This document shows positions 1-11,600 of a DNA stretch of 64,000 nt, piece by piece. Where the stretch lies: contig OX442323.1 of assembly GCA_949358305.1 (NCBI GenBank), positions 1,302,001-1,366,000 on the forward strand. Reading direction: 5' to 3'. The position numbers and the translations under genes were made by a program. This stretch comes from Strigamia acuminata (lineage: Eukaryota > Arthropoda > Chilopoda > Geophilomorpha > Linotaeniidae). How positions within the stretch are numbered: position 1 is the first letter of the stretch; every line of letters begins with the position of its first letter. The notes beneath the pieces were generated by a model. It had not been told where the DNA came from. It did not search any database and saw only the letters and a program-made list of their open reading frames with translations.

Positions 1-476
1 TGTATGAATTCTTCCTTTTTTACGCACACATCTCAAAACGTGATAATAAAGAACAAACCCAAGCCAAAATATTATGGAATCGCTCTTGATTCAAAACACT
101 CACAAGTATAAATTTATATTTGAAAATAAAATCAATGAAAATTATTTATTAAAATTAATTATTACGGTAATTATTTTCACCATTGTTTCCAATTCAAGTT
201 TATTACGGTTGACGAACCTCGGGAAGAGATAAAGAAAAAGAAAAAGACATTTCGGTGGTGAAGGGATGCGCGAAAATATGTTCACGAGCCGACGACGAGA
301 ACGAGGAATGGCTCGAAAGATTCGAGTTGTTGTTGGTATCGGGTGACGAATGTCGATGCTCCCACTGCTGCGGGTGCTTGTTGGACAATGAGAAATTCTG
401 AAAAGCGACGCTTGTCTTGCTTCTCAATCGCCGTTTCGACGACCACTTATCTGCTGCGGAAGCGACCTCGGCGTTC
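1..476. other. Left edge, no supported gene
   Basis: The first 200 bases are AT-rich; the rest is more GC-rich. Short overlapping open frames occur on both strands, but none has a recognisable domain. The stretch ends at the LTR that starts at 477. I see no gene here. Confidence 0.5.
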
Positions 477-1291
477 TGCTTTTCTGCGCGAAAATACGCC
501 AACGTTCTAGGATGCGACATGACAGACCTTTATCTCGATTCCTTGGCCGAGTACGTGGGGAAAAATGCGAGTGCTTCGGACGTATCGCGAGTGGTCGCAA
601 CGATTCAATTTTGCGCGCCGATTGAAAAGCGAAGGAGGACACGGACGAGATCGATGTGAGCGTGGAATTGGAGTAGGACCTTCCTCCAACTTGCTCTGGA
701 CGTGTGTCGATGGATGCAAGATTGTGAGAGTGGACGGACATTGTTCGGGCACGGGAATGCCTAAACAGCGCCGGACGCTCGACACGTATAGATAAGAGAC
801 ACACAAGAGACTGTATTCGAGGTTTTAGGCCTTTATTCAGTGTCTAGGGGTCAGTATCTTATGCCTCTCCTATGCTCCTGCTGCATTGCTGCAGCAGACC
901 TGTGACCACACGCGGCACACACGTGGTTAGGGTTAACCTGGTTGTGCGGCGTGGTCATGTCAATGTTCATTTGGCCCATGGTAATCGCTCACGGTACTGG
1001 GATTGGCGAACCGGCCAAGTCCCTAAGTGACACCATGGTGAACAAGAGTGTGGACCGGTCTGATGTTGGTCAGGACCGTTCCTGTGGAACTCTGGCCAGA
1101 AACAGGATGTTGGGCCTTTTATACCCCACTCTTGCACCATGGGTACGAGAGTACCTCTTCCCATTGGTTGTGGGGTTGGTGACCGGATATGACGTCATCC
1201 TGGTCACCATCCCTCAACCGTCAACGCCACCTGGCGGGTGGGGTTGGGCTGGGCCATGTGGGCGTGTTGTAGTGGCCGATAATCGGTCACA
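477..1291 (-). repeat. 3' LTR of the outer element
   Basis: On the minus strand it starts TGTGACC and ends AAAAGCA, giving TG...CA termini. It carries a TATA box (1116-1123) and an AATAAA signal (832-837), so U3, R and U5 are in the expected order. It differs from the copy at 15168-15982 at only three positions that I could find by eye. Confidence 0.8.
1116..1123 (-). promoter_or_regulatory. TATA box in the LTR
   Basis: Minus-strand TATAAAAG in a GC-rich context (GGGGTATAAAAGGCCC). The same box occurs at the equivalent place in the right-hand LTR, about 15807-15814. It would direct transcription leftward. Confidence 0.6.
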
Positions 1292-1302
1292 TTTCCCCCC
1301 CC
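1292..1302 (-). other. Polypurine tract of the outer element
   Basis: Reads GGGGGGGGAAA on the minus strand, directly next to the TGTGACC start of the LTR. This is where a plus-strand primer for reverse transcription is expected, and it fixes the orientation of the element. Confidence 0.7.
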
Positions 1303-1634
1303 TTCGAAAAAGGCTCAAAGTGCATTTTTCGAAAAATGCCAGGGCAACACTTCCCACTATGGGATCCATGTTTTATTTATACGATTTGGAGGAGCACAGA
1401 AAAAACACTTGATACCTACCCCTAGTTGGCAAATTACTTTGAAAAATTAATACAGAAAATTGAAAATTTGATTAAAGATTTTGACATGACAATTGGTTTG
1501 ATAACATAACATTATTTTTGGCTATTGATTTAAACATTAGATTTCTCTTTTAAACTATTAATAATAAAAATAAAGGTCTTCTTTTTTTGTGAAGCTGAAG
1601 AGCCTCGTCCGACATCGGTCCCTCGTTCTTGAGA
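1303..1634. other. Non-coding 3' region of the outer element
   Basis: AT-rich sequence between the last ORF and the polypurine tract. No ORF or structured repeat is visible. It is probably 3' untranslated sequence. Confidence 0.4.
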
Positions 1635-1833
1635 TTAGCCTTCACGCTTTTTTACTGTCTTCTTCTTCTGCTTTGGCTTCTTCTCCTTTGGCTTTTTTTC
1701 CTTTATTGGCGTTTCGTCAGCTTCGGAGGATGAAGATGATGATAGGTGTCTTGACTGTTTGAATGCTTGTGTGCAGCCATCAGTAATACCTTGTGACGTC
1801 CTCTGTATGGTTAACGGGGAAACTTGTGGCTCG

Positions 1834-3018
1834 TTAAGTGCCACGATCTCCGCCAAAACTATGTTGGATGGGTGCTGGCAGTTGTGGAGCTGGTTTGTCC
1901 AGCAACTGGTCCAAATCTGAAGTTTGGTCAGTGTCGTGGGTGGCTTCTCCCTCAACACCGTCAACTTCTTCCATCTCCCAGGCGTCGAGAAGAAGCTGTT
2001 CAAGTTCTTCTGATTCGCTCATGTGCTCGTCAGTGGCGTCTGTCGTGGATTTTGGGATCCTCAACCTCGCCATCTTGTCGGCCATAACGTCGATGCGGAT
2101 CTGGTTTTTGTCCACCAAAGGTGGCAACACCTGCTCCGCATCGCTCTGCTTCGATGTTCCGGGCTGGGGTTCGGTGTGAGCCCCTGCCGCAGTCGTCGTT
2201 GCTTCGCGAAGTTGTCGCCTTTTCTCTCTTACCTTTCTCGCCTTCTTGGCGTTTCGCCTTCTCTGGTCTTTAAGTCGGTGGGCTTCGGTGCGTTGCTGCT
2301 CCAAGGTCCAGTCCGGCTTAGATTGGGCTACTTCGGCCAGACAGGCAGTCAGCAATGCGGATTGTGTTGATCTGCGAATTTGTGGGTTCACAGCCAACAC
2401 TCTCTGCCTTTTGGAAGCCGGTTGCTGGTCGTCATCCAGCTCCTCACTTGTGATTTCTGCCCAGGTTGAGGCGACCCTGCCCTCGACTGGCTTCGAATTC
2501 GACGTCGATGGTGTTGGTTGGGGAAGTCCAACCGCACCTTCTGTCGTTCTCGCGGATTTGGGTGTTGGTTGGGGAAGTCCAACCGCATCTGAGTCCGTCC
2601 GGGTTGCCGTCCGTTCTGGTTGATTGTGTTCAACCGTACGGGGGTGGTGATCAAATGTTGGGCGTTTTGGTCGTCGCGATCGTTGAGTTGTCCAGCCCGC
2701 TTCTTCGTGGTCTACGCGCTGTCCGGTTGGTTTTGTTTTCTCAAACCTTGGTGTTACGGACGTCCGCGTTGTTGAAACGATTTTACTTCCGCGGGGCACT
2801 CTGTGTTTGCGGTACCAGTGTGTTAACGGTTCTAAACCATTCACCACGCCTTTACTGCGACAGTTGCCGCACGACATTTGCATATCGTCTGGCAGAAAAA
2901 TCACTTTTTTCCCTTTGCAAACCGGGCATCCGATCCATTTATCAAGTGGATCGTGCGTTGGTTTGTCGGGGTTGTTCTCTTTACCGTCCTTTCCGCCATT
3001 CGTATTCATCGTGGCCAT
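1834..3018 (-). CDS. Zinc-ribbon-like ORF of the outer LTR element
   Basis: A 394-aa open frame starting at an ATG (3016-3018, with another Met two codons later). Near the N-terminus are two CxxC pairs (CPVC at about residues 34-37, CGNC about 16 residues later), arranged like a zinc ribbon or gag-type knuckle. The middle is low-complexity and rich in Pro, Thr, Arg and Lys, with a tandemly repeated GLPQPTP motif. A basic stretch rich in RR/KK follows, then an acidic C-terminus. It lies just before the 3' LTR. Another minus frame (1635-2003) overlaps the end and ends in a Lys-rich tail, so a spliced or frameshifted extension is possible. I do not recognise the family. A nucleic-acid-binding gag-like role is inference. 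Confidence 0.5.
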   Translation of the reverse strand: MATMNTNGGKDGKENNPDKPTHDPLDKWIGCPVCKGKKVIFLPDDMQMSCGNCRSKGVVNGLEPLTHWYRKHRVPRGSKIVSTTRTSVTPRFEKTKPTGQRVDHEEAGWTTQRSRRPKRPTFDHHPRTVEHNQPERTATRTDSDAVGLPQPTPKSARTTEGAVGLPQPTPSTSNSKPVEGRVASTWAEITSEELDDDQQPASKRQRVLAVNPQIRRSTQSALLTACLAEVAQSKPDWTLEQQRTEAHRLKDQRRRNAKKARKVREKRRQLREATTTAAGAHTEPQPGTSKQSDAEQVLPPLVDKNQIRIDVMADKMARLRIPKSTTDATDEHMSESEELEQLLLDAWEMEEVDGVEGEATHDTDQTSDLDQLLDKPAPQLPAPIQHSFGGDRGT

Positions 3019-3122
3019 TTAGTCCTTCTTAGCAAATAGTTTTTTAATGCAAAACCGTAGCTTGTTGATTCGAGGTTCGATCAAGGAATAATGGTTCTGG
3101 TAGTCCAGATTGGCCATTATAT

Positions 3123-3628
3123 TGTTACGCGGTGGGCGAGCACGCTGTGAATCAGCTGTCGCCACCTCGCTTCCGTAGTTAATCATTAGAGAATAACCCC
3201 TAAAACTCTCACTAGAGTCCGCCTTAAGCGGATGAGGTAATGACTTTACCTATCACTGAATAATAGAACGATCGAGCTCTATTTAATGTTTGACAAGAGC
3301 CAAATTGGCACAGAGGTTGTCAGGCAGTTATTGCAGTGGCATCTCAAGGTTTTCCCATCCCAATAGTTATTCATGCTTATTTAGTCTTAGGTTATTTTTA
3401 AGATAGTTTTAGAATTTAGTTTAAGTTAAATTATATTTGTTTTCAGATTGTATTTATGATTTAATAAACATACTGTTATATTTTAATAATAATACAATGA
3501 GTCCTCTTCATTACCTTCTTATTAGCAACACAGTTTAAATGCTAGTTTAACTTAATGCAATTGCAAACCCCCAGTCTAATAACAAAGTATTTACGTGGTC
3601 AAGCAGTAGTCAGTCTGGCCACGTAACA
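3123..3628 (+). repeat. 5' LTR of the Ty3/gypsy element
   Basis: It starts TGTTACG and ends CGTAACA, a perfect 7-bp inverted terminus with TG...CA ends. An AATAAA lies in its 3' half. It is 506 bp long. Position upstream of gag and pol on the same strand supports the call. No second copy was found in the window. Confidence 0.8.
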
Positions 3629-4286
3629 AAGTGGTGGAGATTGCGGTTCTTTCTATTTGAGACCCATTAATTGGCTAAAAGTAGTGAAAAGTAGTAAAAG
3701 TAAAGTGAAATTGGCCAGTTATTTGCAAAAATTAGAAGATCCACTTGAAATCCGTACAAATTTGCATTAAAATTCAGTAAAATTCAAGTGAAACTCATAT
3801 AAAATTTTGAAAAGTTGCAAACTCATTTGCATGAGTGATAAGATTGAAAGGTGACTCATTGTGAAAGTTTTCTTTTAAGGTCAATTGCAATTGAATATTT
3901 AATTATAGTGCACTAATAAGATTTACATATTTGAATTTATTAAAGATATTTACTCAAGTTGAATTTATAATAAAATGAGGTTGTTTTGGAGGTTAAGAGT
4001 GGTGAATATTCAATGTTTGTTTAATGATAAAACTTATATTAATAATGATTCAATTATAGGAAATGTTTTCTTTTTGGTTTATGTAGAAGTTTATGTTGAT
4101 TTTGATGATTAATTTTGATTATTTTTCAGGAAATAATAATAATATTTTTTTATTATTGAAATTTATTTTGAATTAGTGACTAATTGTGATAATTAATTGT
4201 GCATAAGTTTATTTCAGGGTTAGTGAAAGTTGTGGGTTGCTACAGCGTTGTGTGAATAAAGTGAAGGTATAATTAAAGGCTTAACA
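3629..4286 (+). other. Leader of the Ty3/gypsy element
   Basis: Begins three bases after the LTR with TGGTGGAGATTGCGG (from 3632), where a tRNA primer-binding site is expected and with the usual TGG start. I cannot assign the tRNA. The rest is AT-rich and non-coding up to gag. Confidence 0.5.
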
Positions 4287-5636
4287 GTGGATCAGCCAGT
4301 TAAGTTGTCACAGGCGCAAGTGGATAATCTACTGGACTTAAAGAATCAAGAATTAGAAAGAGAATTAGTAAGCACAGTGGATGATTCCAAAGTAGCGGTT
4401 AGAAAAAGAAAAACAGCTTCACAGTCTGAGCCTGAAATAAAGGAGGTTGAGCAAAATACTTCCGCAGTGGATGACAAACTTGTTTTTGCAACCCCATTAA
4501 AATTTGCGCAATCAAAGTCTTTTCAATCAGTATTTGAATTATTAACACCAGTAAAATTAAAGGAATCCACATCAAAAGGAACTGTATCCAAGATGGCGGA
4601 CCCAACAACAGTTTTGACTGATCTTCTCAAGGGTATTTTGATACAAAAACGCGAAGTTGTTTGTTATGATACAGAAAAAGGTAACATCGACCAATGGCTT
4701 GTGGCTTATGAAGCTACAATAGCATCAGATGATGAACGAGTGAAACAATTGCCGTTAGCCCTTAAGACTGACGGACTGGCATGGTTTGTGGAACAATACA
4801 AAACGAATCCAACTTGGACTTGGAAAGAATGGAAGCCACAAATCGAAAAGAAGTTTAGGAAAAGCCAGGAAAATGTATTGAACACTCTTCATTTTATGAG
4901 GCACACAGATGGTAAAGCCGATGCATTTATGAAGAAAGTCTTGGCCGAATGTGCTTATGCGCGACCAGAATTACCTGAGAATTTGAAGCTTAACTATGTT
5001 TATCAAGGATTGAAGCCCGAAATGCAAAAGATGTTGATTACTGTATTCCCGAAGACTTTGGCGGATATGGAAGAGAGAATTAAGTTATTCGAAAGTCATA
5101 AAGTAAAAGACCCAGCAGATGTTCAACTTGCAGCGTTTAAAAAAATCGTGGATGAGCAGGTGATCCCGGTAACAGCAGGTAAACTGAGTGGAACTGTGGG
5201 GACCCAACCAACCCACGCTGAGTTAATAGCTGAAGTCGCTGATTTAAAGCAGCGATTATTAGAAGCGGAGTCAGTGGATTTGCTGGATGAAGAGTCGATA
5301 CTGATACAAAATCAGTGGTATGCGCCAATAAGGAATAGGGGACAGTATAATCAAGGAGGTAGAAGTAGAGGTGGTAGACAAGGCTTTAATCCTAATTACA
5401 ATAATTATAATACTAACAATAGTAATAATTCTAATAACCGTTCATGCGGATGTTATCATCATTTCAGTTGTGAGTTTTACAATCCACCCAGGCAACAACA
5501 ACAACAGCAACAACAGCAACAGGAAAGAGGTGGAAGTAACAGCTGGAAGTGGAATAAAAAGAGGAGAAGAGGTGAACAGCAAGATGGAAACCCTAATCCT
5601 CAGGCACAAACGAAGGCCCAAAATTCGAAAAACTAG
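4287..5636 (+). CDS. Gag-like polyprotein of the Ty3/gypsy element
   Basis: An open frame of about 449 codons. The first codon of the frame is GTG, so the true start may be a downstream ATG such as the one near codon 101. The N-terminal 100 residues are charged and low-complexity. About residues 115-290 look like a retrotransposon capsid domain, with the tryptophan-rich WTWKEWKPQIEKKF segment and following helices. The C-terminus is rich in Gly, Arg and Asn and then has a polyglutamine run coded by CAA/CAG. I see no CCHC knuckle; an Arg/Gly-rich tail probably binds RNA instead. The protein would form the particle shell in the cytoplasm. Confidence 0.8.
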   Translation: MDQPVKLSQAQVDNLLDLKNQELERELVSTVDDSKVAVRKRKTASQSEPEIKEVEQNTSAVDDKLVFATPLKFAQSKSFQSVFELLTPVKLKESTSKGTVSKMADPTTVLTDLLKGILIQKREVVCYDTEKGNIDQWLVAYEATIASDDERVKQLPLALKTDGLAWFVEQYKTNPTWTWKEWKPQIEKKFRKSQENVLNTLHFMRHTDGKADAFMKKVLAECAYARPELPENLKLNYVYQGLKPEMQKMLITVFPKTLADMEERIKLFESHKVKDPADVQLAAFKKIVDEQVIPVTAGKLSGTVGTQPTHAELIAEVADLKQRLLEAESVDLLDEESILIQNQWYAPIRNRGQYNQGGRSRGGRQGFNPNYNNYNTNNSNNSNNRSCGCYHHFSCEFYNPPRQQQQQQQQQQERGGSNSWKWNKKRRRGEQQDGNPNPQAQTKAQNSKN

Positions 5637-5734
5637 TTGAACGGCCACAGAGAAATTGTTGCCACCCAAAGAAAAGGAAAAGACAAAAGAAGAAGAGTAA
5701 GATAATTATAATTGACGTTCAGGTATCGGAGTCA

Positions 5735-6608
5735 TTGTTGGAAATCCCAGTAATTGTAAAAGAAATGGAAATAAAAGCGGTAATGGATACTGGAGCCAAA
5801 CGAAACCTTCTAAGTGAAGAAGTCGCAATAGCTCTTCAATTGGATTATTCACCCAGCCCTAACATTAGGCTACGTGGGATAGGAAAGGATTTGGTAGTTC
5901 CAGTGGGTAAAACAAAAATGAACATTGCAATTGGAAAACTGACCTATAGAGTGGAAGTGTTAATAGTGTCAGGATTTCATCATCAGCTTTTATTGGGGGA
6001 TCCATTCATGAGGTCGACGAGGACTGTCGTCGATTATGATTTACAAAAAATCTTTGTAGGCCGGAACAATGTTAGTGGAGTAGAAGAAGCAGTTTTTCCA
6101 ATAAATAGATCATTTTCGGACCAGAGTTATGTCGCCAGAGTGATGAAGATTATTTCAATTCCACCAATGCATGAATGCGTTATACCAGTTTATTTAAATA
6201 CAAAACTAAATACAGAAATGTTTATGGAACCTCTAGGAAATGTAATAGATAGGTTTGGAATTTTGTGTTGTAAAACATTAACAAATTTTGAGTATGGTAA
6301 AGGAGTTCTGCGTGTGGCTAATCCAACAAACAAATCAGTCTTTCTGAAGGAGAAATCTGCAATTGGTAAGGCGTATTACGTTATCGAAATTGGGTTGTTG
6401 GATGAGAAGCAAGTGTATTGCACTGACTCCTCAACCAAAGCGGTTGAGTTGACAGATGAAAAGCAAGTACATTGCTTTGACTTTGACTCCTCGATTGCTA
6501 AAGATAAGATGACCAAAAGCCAACAAGAGCAGATGAAGCAGTTACTTCTAAAGAACCAGGATAGATTTGCAGCCACAGACAAAGACTTAGGTAGAGTGAC
6601 AACATTTA
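5735..6608 (+). pseudogene. Ty3/gypsy pol, protease part (cut by insertion)
   Basis: The open frame contains the retropepsin motif MDTGAKRNLLS about 25 residues in, with the flap and LLGDPF segments further on, so the aspartic protease looks intact. The frame is at -1 relative to gag. It continues towards the reverse transcriptase but is cut at 6608 by the nested LTR element, leaving a few foreign codons and a stop. The ATTTA at 6604-6608 is one half of the target duplication. Reading resumes in frame at 12415, so the break comes from the insertion and not from decay. Confidence 0.85.
6604..6608. repeat. Target-site duplication ATTTA, left copy
   Basis: The five bases before the left LTR are ATTTA. 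The same five follow the right LTR (12415-12419). One copy restores the gypsy pol frame. Confidence 0.9.
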
Positions 6609-7065
6609 TGTAGAGATTTGATCAACCGTATGGTGCTTGTATTGTTCACATCGCACGTTTCCGTATTAGTGCGACTGTTAAGCAACTTGTTTATTGTTAC
6701 ATCATGTCCCGGAGTTGAGGATCGGTTAATATTGACTTTTATTAATGCGTGTTACGTTGCCACAACCGTTTCCCCTTTGTGTAATGATTTAGCAAGTTGT
6801 CGTCTGCTCAAATGAGCATTTTGTTCATATAATTTGTTCTGTTATTAGTTATCTTTGTTTTAACTTTGTACAGGATAAATCAACTGATGTTAATCATTGA
6901 TTTGTCCTATTGATAGATATTGAGTGCAGTTAGCCTCAATGTATGTATTTTATGTTCACTTATTATGCCTGGAATAAAAATGGCCACTTGCATGGATTTC
7001 AAGTGCAAGTTTTATACTGCTGTCTGCCTTCATTTTGGATACACTCACCTGCCTATTATCCAACA
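6609..7065 (+). repeat. 5' LTR of the nested element
   Basis: 457 bp, starts TGTAGAGATTTG and ends TTATCCAACA. By eye it is identical to 11958-12414. A short open frame inside it (6618-6815) appears in both copies and is not a gene. Confidence 0.9.
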
Positions 7066-7066
7066 A

Positions 7067-7085
7067 TGGTAGCAGAGGATGGTTT
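7067..7085 (+). promoter_or_regulatory. tRNA-iMet primer-binding site
   Basis: TGGTAGCAGAGGATGGTTT lies one base after the 5' LTR. It is complementary over 19 nt to the 3' end (CCA included) of the animal initiator methionine tRNA, the primer used by many Ty1/copia elements. The match is from memory of the tRNA sequence. Confidence 0.85.
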
Positions 7086-8669
7086 GGTGAGTGTTTAACG
7101 TTCCTACAACGTTAAAATTCGGATTCCTGGCATTTTTCTGGCCTAGAACGTCGGACGCGAGTGACCGGAGATCGGCGATACGAGAGGCGGCATTCGGGCG
7201 ACGATCCGAGGCACGGCAAATCGATATTTGCGTGCTCGGCGGTGCAGGAAAGCTAGCGGGAACCGAGGAGCGACGAATTTGCGGTTTTCGACGGGAAAAC
7301 GGAACGGAATCGTCGTGGGATTGTTGGCACAGGCAGCAGGAACAATTGCGAAGTATATTCGAATTTATTTGGGTGGAAATAACACCATTTTTGCCGAGGC
7401 GAAAAGGGCGATGACGTGCGTTTTCAAAATGGCGGCGCCCAGTGTGTTTTTCAAGACCAGCCGAGTTTAGCCAGTTTCCAGATCGTTCAGCGGATTGCAA
7501 GGCTGGAATTGTCGTCGTTTTAGTGCAACAAGGCACGGCGAATCGATTGGAAGTGGTATCGGAAGGATTTGAGGACGTTTTTGACCGGAAACGAACATTT
7601 TTCGGCGGCAACGAGTGCGACGATTTCGCATCGTTTTGAGCCACGACGCACGTTGTAAATACGTGCCCATCGATTTGGAAAGCGTTTAGGAAACGTATTT
7701 CGGTGGACAGTGGAATATTTCGTGTCCGGGACACGATAAACGAGCGGTTTGGACCGGTTTTCCAGCGATTTTCGAGCGACGAGACACGCTACGAACGAGC
7801 GGCGTCGAAAATCATCGAGATTCGAGTAGATTCGACTGTGGTATCGTGTAGGAACACGATTAGGATTGCCTAGAGACAGTAGGAACATTTATTTGGTCGA
7901 TTTGTTATTAATTTATGTTGTTTTTTTGCCGAGATGTGCGGAGCAGCCAAATACAAAATGGCGCCGCCCATACCAAGACGGTGAAAACGCGGAAAATCGT
8001 CGTCAACTTGCGTTTTGGATTGAATCCACGTTGGATAACGTCGGGAAGACGTTTTACGGAGTTGCAGATAACGTCTGGACGACGTTACCGAATTTTTGGC
8101 GAACATTTCGGGACGATTTCGATCTTTGGACGCGTTTGGTGCGACGGGCGCAAACGCATCGCGGATTTGCACGTAGAGTGTATCTGCGCAACGAAGGGAC
8201 TGGTTAAGTCTTGTGCCAGGTGCACAAGTGAATAGCAACGGATTTCAGCGTTAGAATCGACGTTTTAACGGCGTCAACGTTGGATTTTGCGACGCAAAAG
8301 TCCCGCAAAGAAGACAACTTGCCAGCAAAGTGTTATTGTTTATTTTCGGGGTTGTCGTGAAACTTTGTATAGTTTATAAGTTTTTGTTTGGGTAATTTAG
8401 CATATTCTGCACCCTTCGGGTAGTCACCCAAGTGCAGTCTTATTTCGGTCTGGGCTTACCCGCGGTACAAGGTAGTCGTCCCGCGCCACCAGGTTGGCGG
8501 TCGGAAGCTATCAGGGTGACCAGATTCGAGTATCAATCTCTCTTAAAGAGATTTCCCCGGGAAGTTTGTGATTTTTCTCCTTAAATTTTGGCGGGGAAAA
8601 TTAGTGTCATTGTTGTGTTTCCAAAGTGGAAAAGTGTTTTTTTTGTGAAAGTGCTGCAAATAAGTGAAA
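7086..8669 (+). other. Long leader of the nested element
   Basis: About 1.6 kb between primer site and ORF. Up to about 8340 it is clearly richer in G, C and CpG than its surroundings. It contains short open frames on both strands with no recognisable domain. The segment 8400-8560 has several short inverted pairs (for example CACTTGGGTGAC-like and CCCGCGG-type sequence) that could fold. I read it as an untranslated leader that may hold packaging or translation signals. Confidence 0.5.
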
Positions 8670-11600
8670 ATGTGTTTTGTTCCGTCACTAAATTTATTAG
8701 TGAGTGTGGTGTGGTCGTGTGGTGCGAGTTTTGTGCCCACAGTGTTTTGTGCAAGGAGAACGTCTGTAACAGACAAAGTGAATGCCTGCAAGCAAACAAT
8801 GGACGACACACACAAGGCACAATTGAAACTGGAAACACAAGACCAGAATGTCTCTAACAGACAGACAGTGCTTAACGCACTTGATGAACAATTTGAAAAG
8901 GAAACAAGTGTTCTTGGAAAAGAGAGAGAATATTTGAAATTGAATCCTGATTTGGATATGGATGTAATTGTATTGTTATTAACACATTTAGTACATAAGA
9001 GCGAACTAACAGATAACATAGACACTGTGATAAAGGGCATGGCTAATTTGATCTTAGCAATTTGTGAAATGCGTGTGCTTAAGCATGAAATGAATGGGCA
9101 TTGGGATAGTGAAGTGCAGAGCACGGACAATTGTAGACAGGGTCTTAAGGTGATTAATTCAAACAGGGTTTCGAAAATCACACAAAATTGTTCAAAAATC
9201 TCGAATGCCAACATGGAAAACAAGGAAAATAACCAATGTAGAATTGGTAATTTGGAATATTCGAACCGGGTTCGAAATAAAAAGAACGAGGGGGACGGGG
9301 TTAATCAAATTAACATTCTAGATTCTGGTAGACAGAAAGAACAAAGGGTTTTTCTAAAAACCGAGAAAAAGAATCCCCCTTCTTTAGAACAGAACAGGAA
9401 ATTGGATGACAAATTGGATTGTATAACCACAGTTAAAAGTGGTAACCCCCTTAATGGTAATAAGAGAAACAAAGGAATTAAATGCAGGCCTACAAAAACA
9501 GAACATTCAAACCGGGTTTGGAATGAAAACAAAGAGGGGGATCCAATTAGAGAATTGAATAGCATGATTGTGATTAATAGAAGTGAGTTTCTAAAAGGGA
9601 TTTCAGGGAAATCTAAGAATTGCTTAAGTAGTCAGAAATCAGATATGACAATAGGAATTAATCAAAATGATCATTTGAATTCTGGTACTAAAAACCAGAA
9701 AAAGAATTCTAGAAAGGGAAATGTTAGAAAACAGGTAAACTGTATGGACTTTACAGCAAAGGACAGGGTCCTCCCATTTAATTTATGGCATACCCGCTTA
9801 GGGTATTTAGATAAAGACAGTGTTCTTAACATGAATAGGTCTAGTAATGTTTATGGGGTTCAATTAGCAAACACAGACACTACTCCTCATACCTCTTGTA
9901 AGACAATAGGAAATACAAAAGTTAAAATTCCCTCAATGCAAATGAATAATGACAGGAAAGCTTTAGAAGCTGTACATTTGAGTGTTTGGAGGGCCCCACA
10001 TGCAACAGGGGAAAAATATATCATTATAATAGATGATTTTTCTGAATATGTGTGGCTTAGGCCATTAAAGAGAAACAGCATTTTAGTGGAATTTCAAAAT
10101 TGGTTAAATGAAATTAAATGCTTGACAGGAAGTGTGAATAAGGTTTATTTGGGCCCTGGAATGGATTTTTCCATAGAGGAATCAACAGCTTGGGTAGAAT
10201 TAATGGAAGATTTCGGGATTACAATTGAAAGTGTAGGTTCTGATAACCCAATGACTAACTCCATCTCCGAGAGGGCTAATACAGATATTATAAACGGGGT
10301 GGAAAGTTTAATAGTAGAGAATAAATTCCCCAATAATTTGTGGTTGGAACTTGCCAACACAATGGTCTATTTAAAGAATAGAGCCCCCAGGATCAATTTA
10401 AATTGGAAAACCCCATGCAATGTGCTGTATAACAGATGCATTTCTGTCCGACACCTTAGGTGTATCGGGTCAAGAGTGAAAGTTTTTCATGTCAAAAATG
10501 GGGAAAAGTATTCCTGGGTGGGCGCTCTAGTTGGATATTCTAATTCACAAAGAAAATACCGGGTCTGGGACCCGAAGAGAAATAGGGTATTTCAGACAAA
10601 TAATGTTACAATACATGAGTGGAGTTATTGGCACGAGGGGGAATTAAAACCCTCTCTGGAAATTTCCAACATTGAGAATTGCATTGAGAGTTTGGAAGCT
10701 GAAATTCCATCGAAGGTTGGGGTGCCAATATCCCCTCATCAGGAAGTCCCCTCAACATTAGACTTGTTGAAATTAAGTGAAGAAGTCGACATTAATACGT
10801 GTGAAAGTATTGAAAACGAGGGGGAACATTTAAGAAGTGATGAAGAGTTTTATGAAAGCCTCACTTGTGAACAGGAGTCTTCCTCCTTAGTGAACACAGT
10901 GGAAGATGAAATTTCCCCATTGGAACAAGAGCAGAATTTCAGTAAAGAGAAAATTAATTTGTCATCAGAAATTCCCCCAAGTCTAACAACTAGTTTGGTT
11001 GATAAAATTGCATTGCCGACACATAGGGAAGTTGACATAGATGAGTGTAAACCTATTAAAGAAGAGGAGGAACACTTGCAAAGTGTAGAACTGGAAGGAT
11101 TGAAACAAGAAGGGAAATTTAGTGATAAGGAAACTAATTTGCCAAAAGAAATTCTTCCAGGGTTAACACATGAGGAGTCTGAGGCAATTACAAACGAAAG
11201 GGAAGAATTGGAACAGTTTACATTGGAATTTGAGTCCAAATCTGATGAAGGGTTTAGACAGGTCAATTCCATGGAAGTCTGTGAGTTTTCTTTGATGTCC
11301 CTGGAAGATGACATATCCCCAACACCGATAGAGACATTGACAGGTGTGAATGAATACAAATCTACTGGGATAGAGGGGGAATGTGAAAGGACAAAAAGAC
11401 GTAAGAAAAGGTGTAGGAAAATCAAGAATGTTGACTTAATGAAAACAAAGGACGATGAATATCAATTGACGGTTAATGAACCGATATTGGATATTGAAAT
11501 GACTGAAATAGAGCAGTTTTTAAGTCTCACAACTGAAAATGATGTGGACGTGAGACTTAAACAAAACTTAGACATGAGTAAGTGGAGGAGACAAACCACA

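Noticed and set aside
424-806. ORFs over the LTR at 477-1291 and its twin
   Set aside because: They overlap LTR U5/R sequence on both strands and start outside the repeat; no protein family recognised.
3066-3090. GGTTCGATCAAGG, like a tRNA B box
   Set aside because: No acceptor stem, anticodon arm or A box at the right spacing.
6618-6815. 65-aa ORF in the nested LTR, repeated at 11967-12164
   Set aside because: It lies wholly within the LTR and repeats only because the LTR does; no domain.
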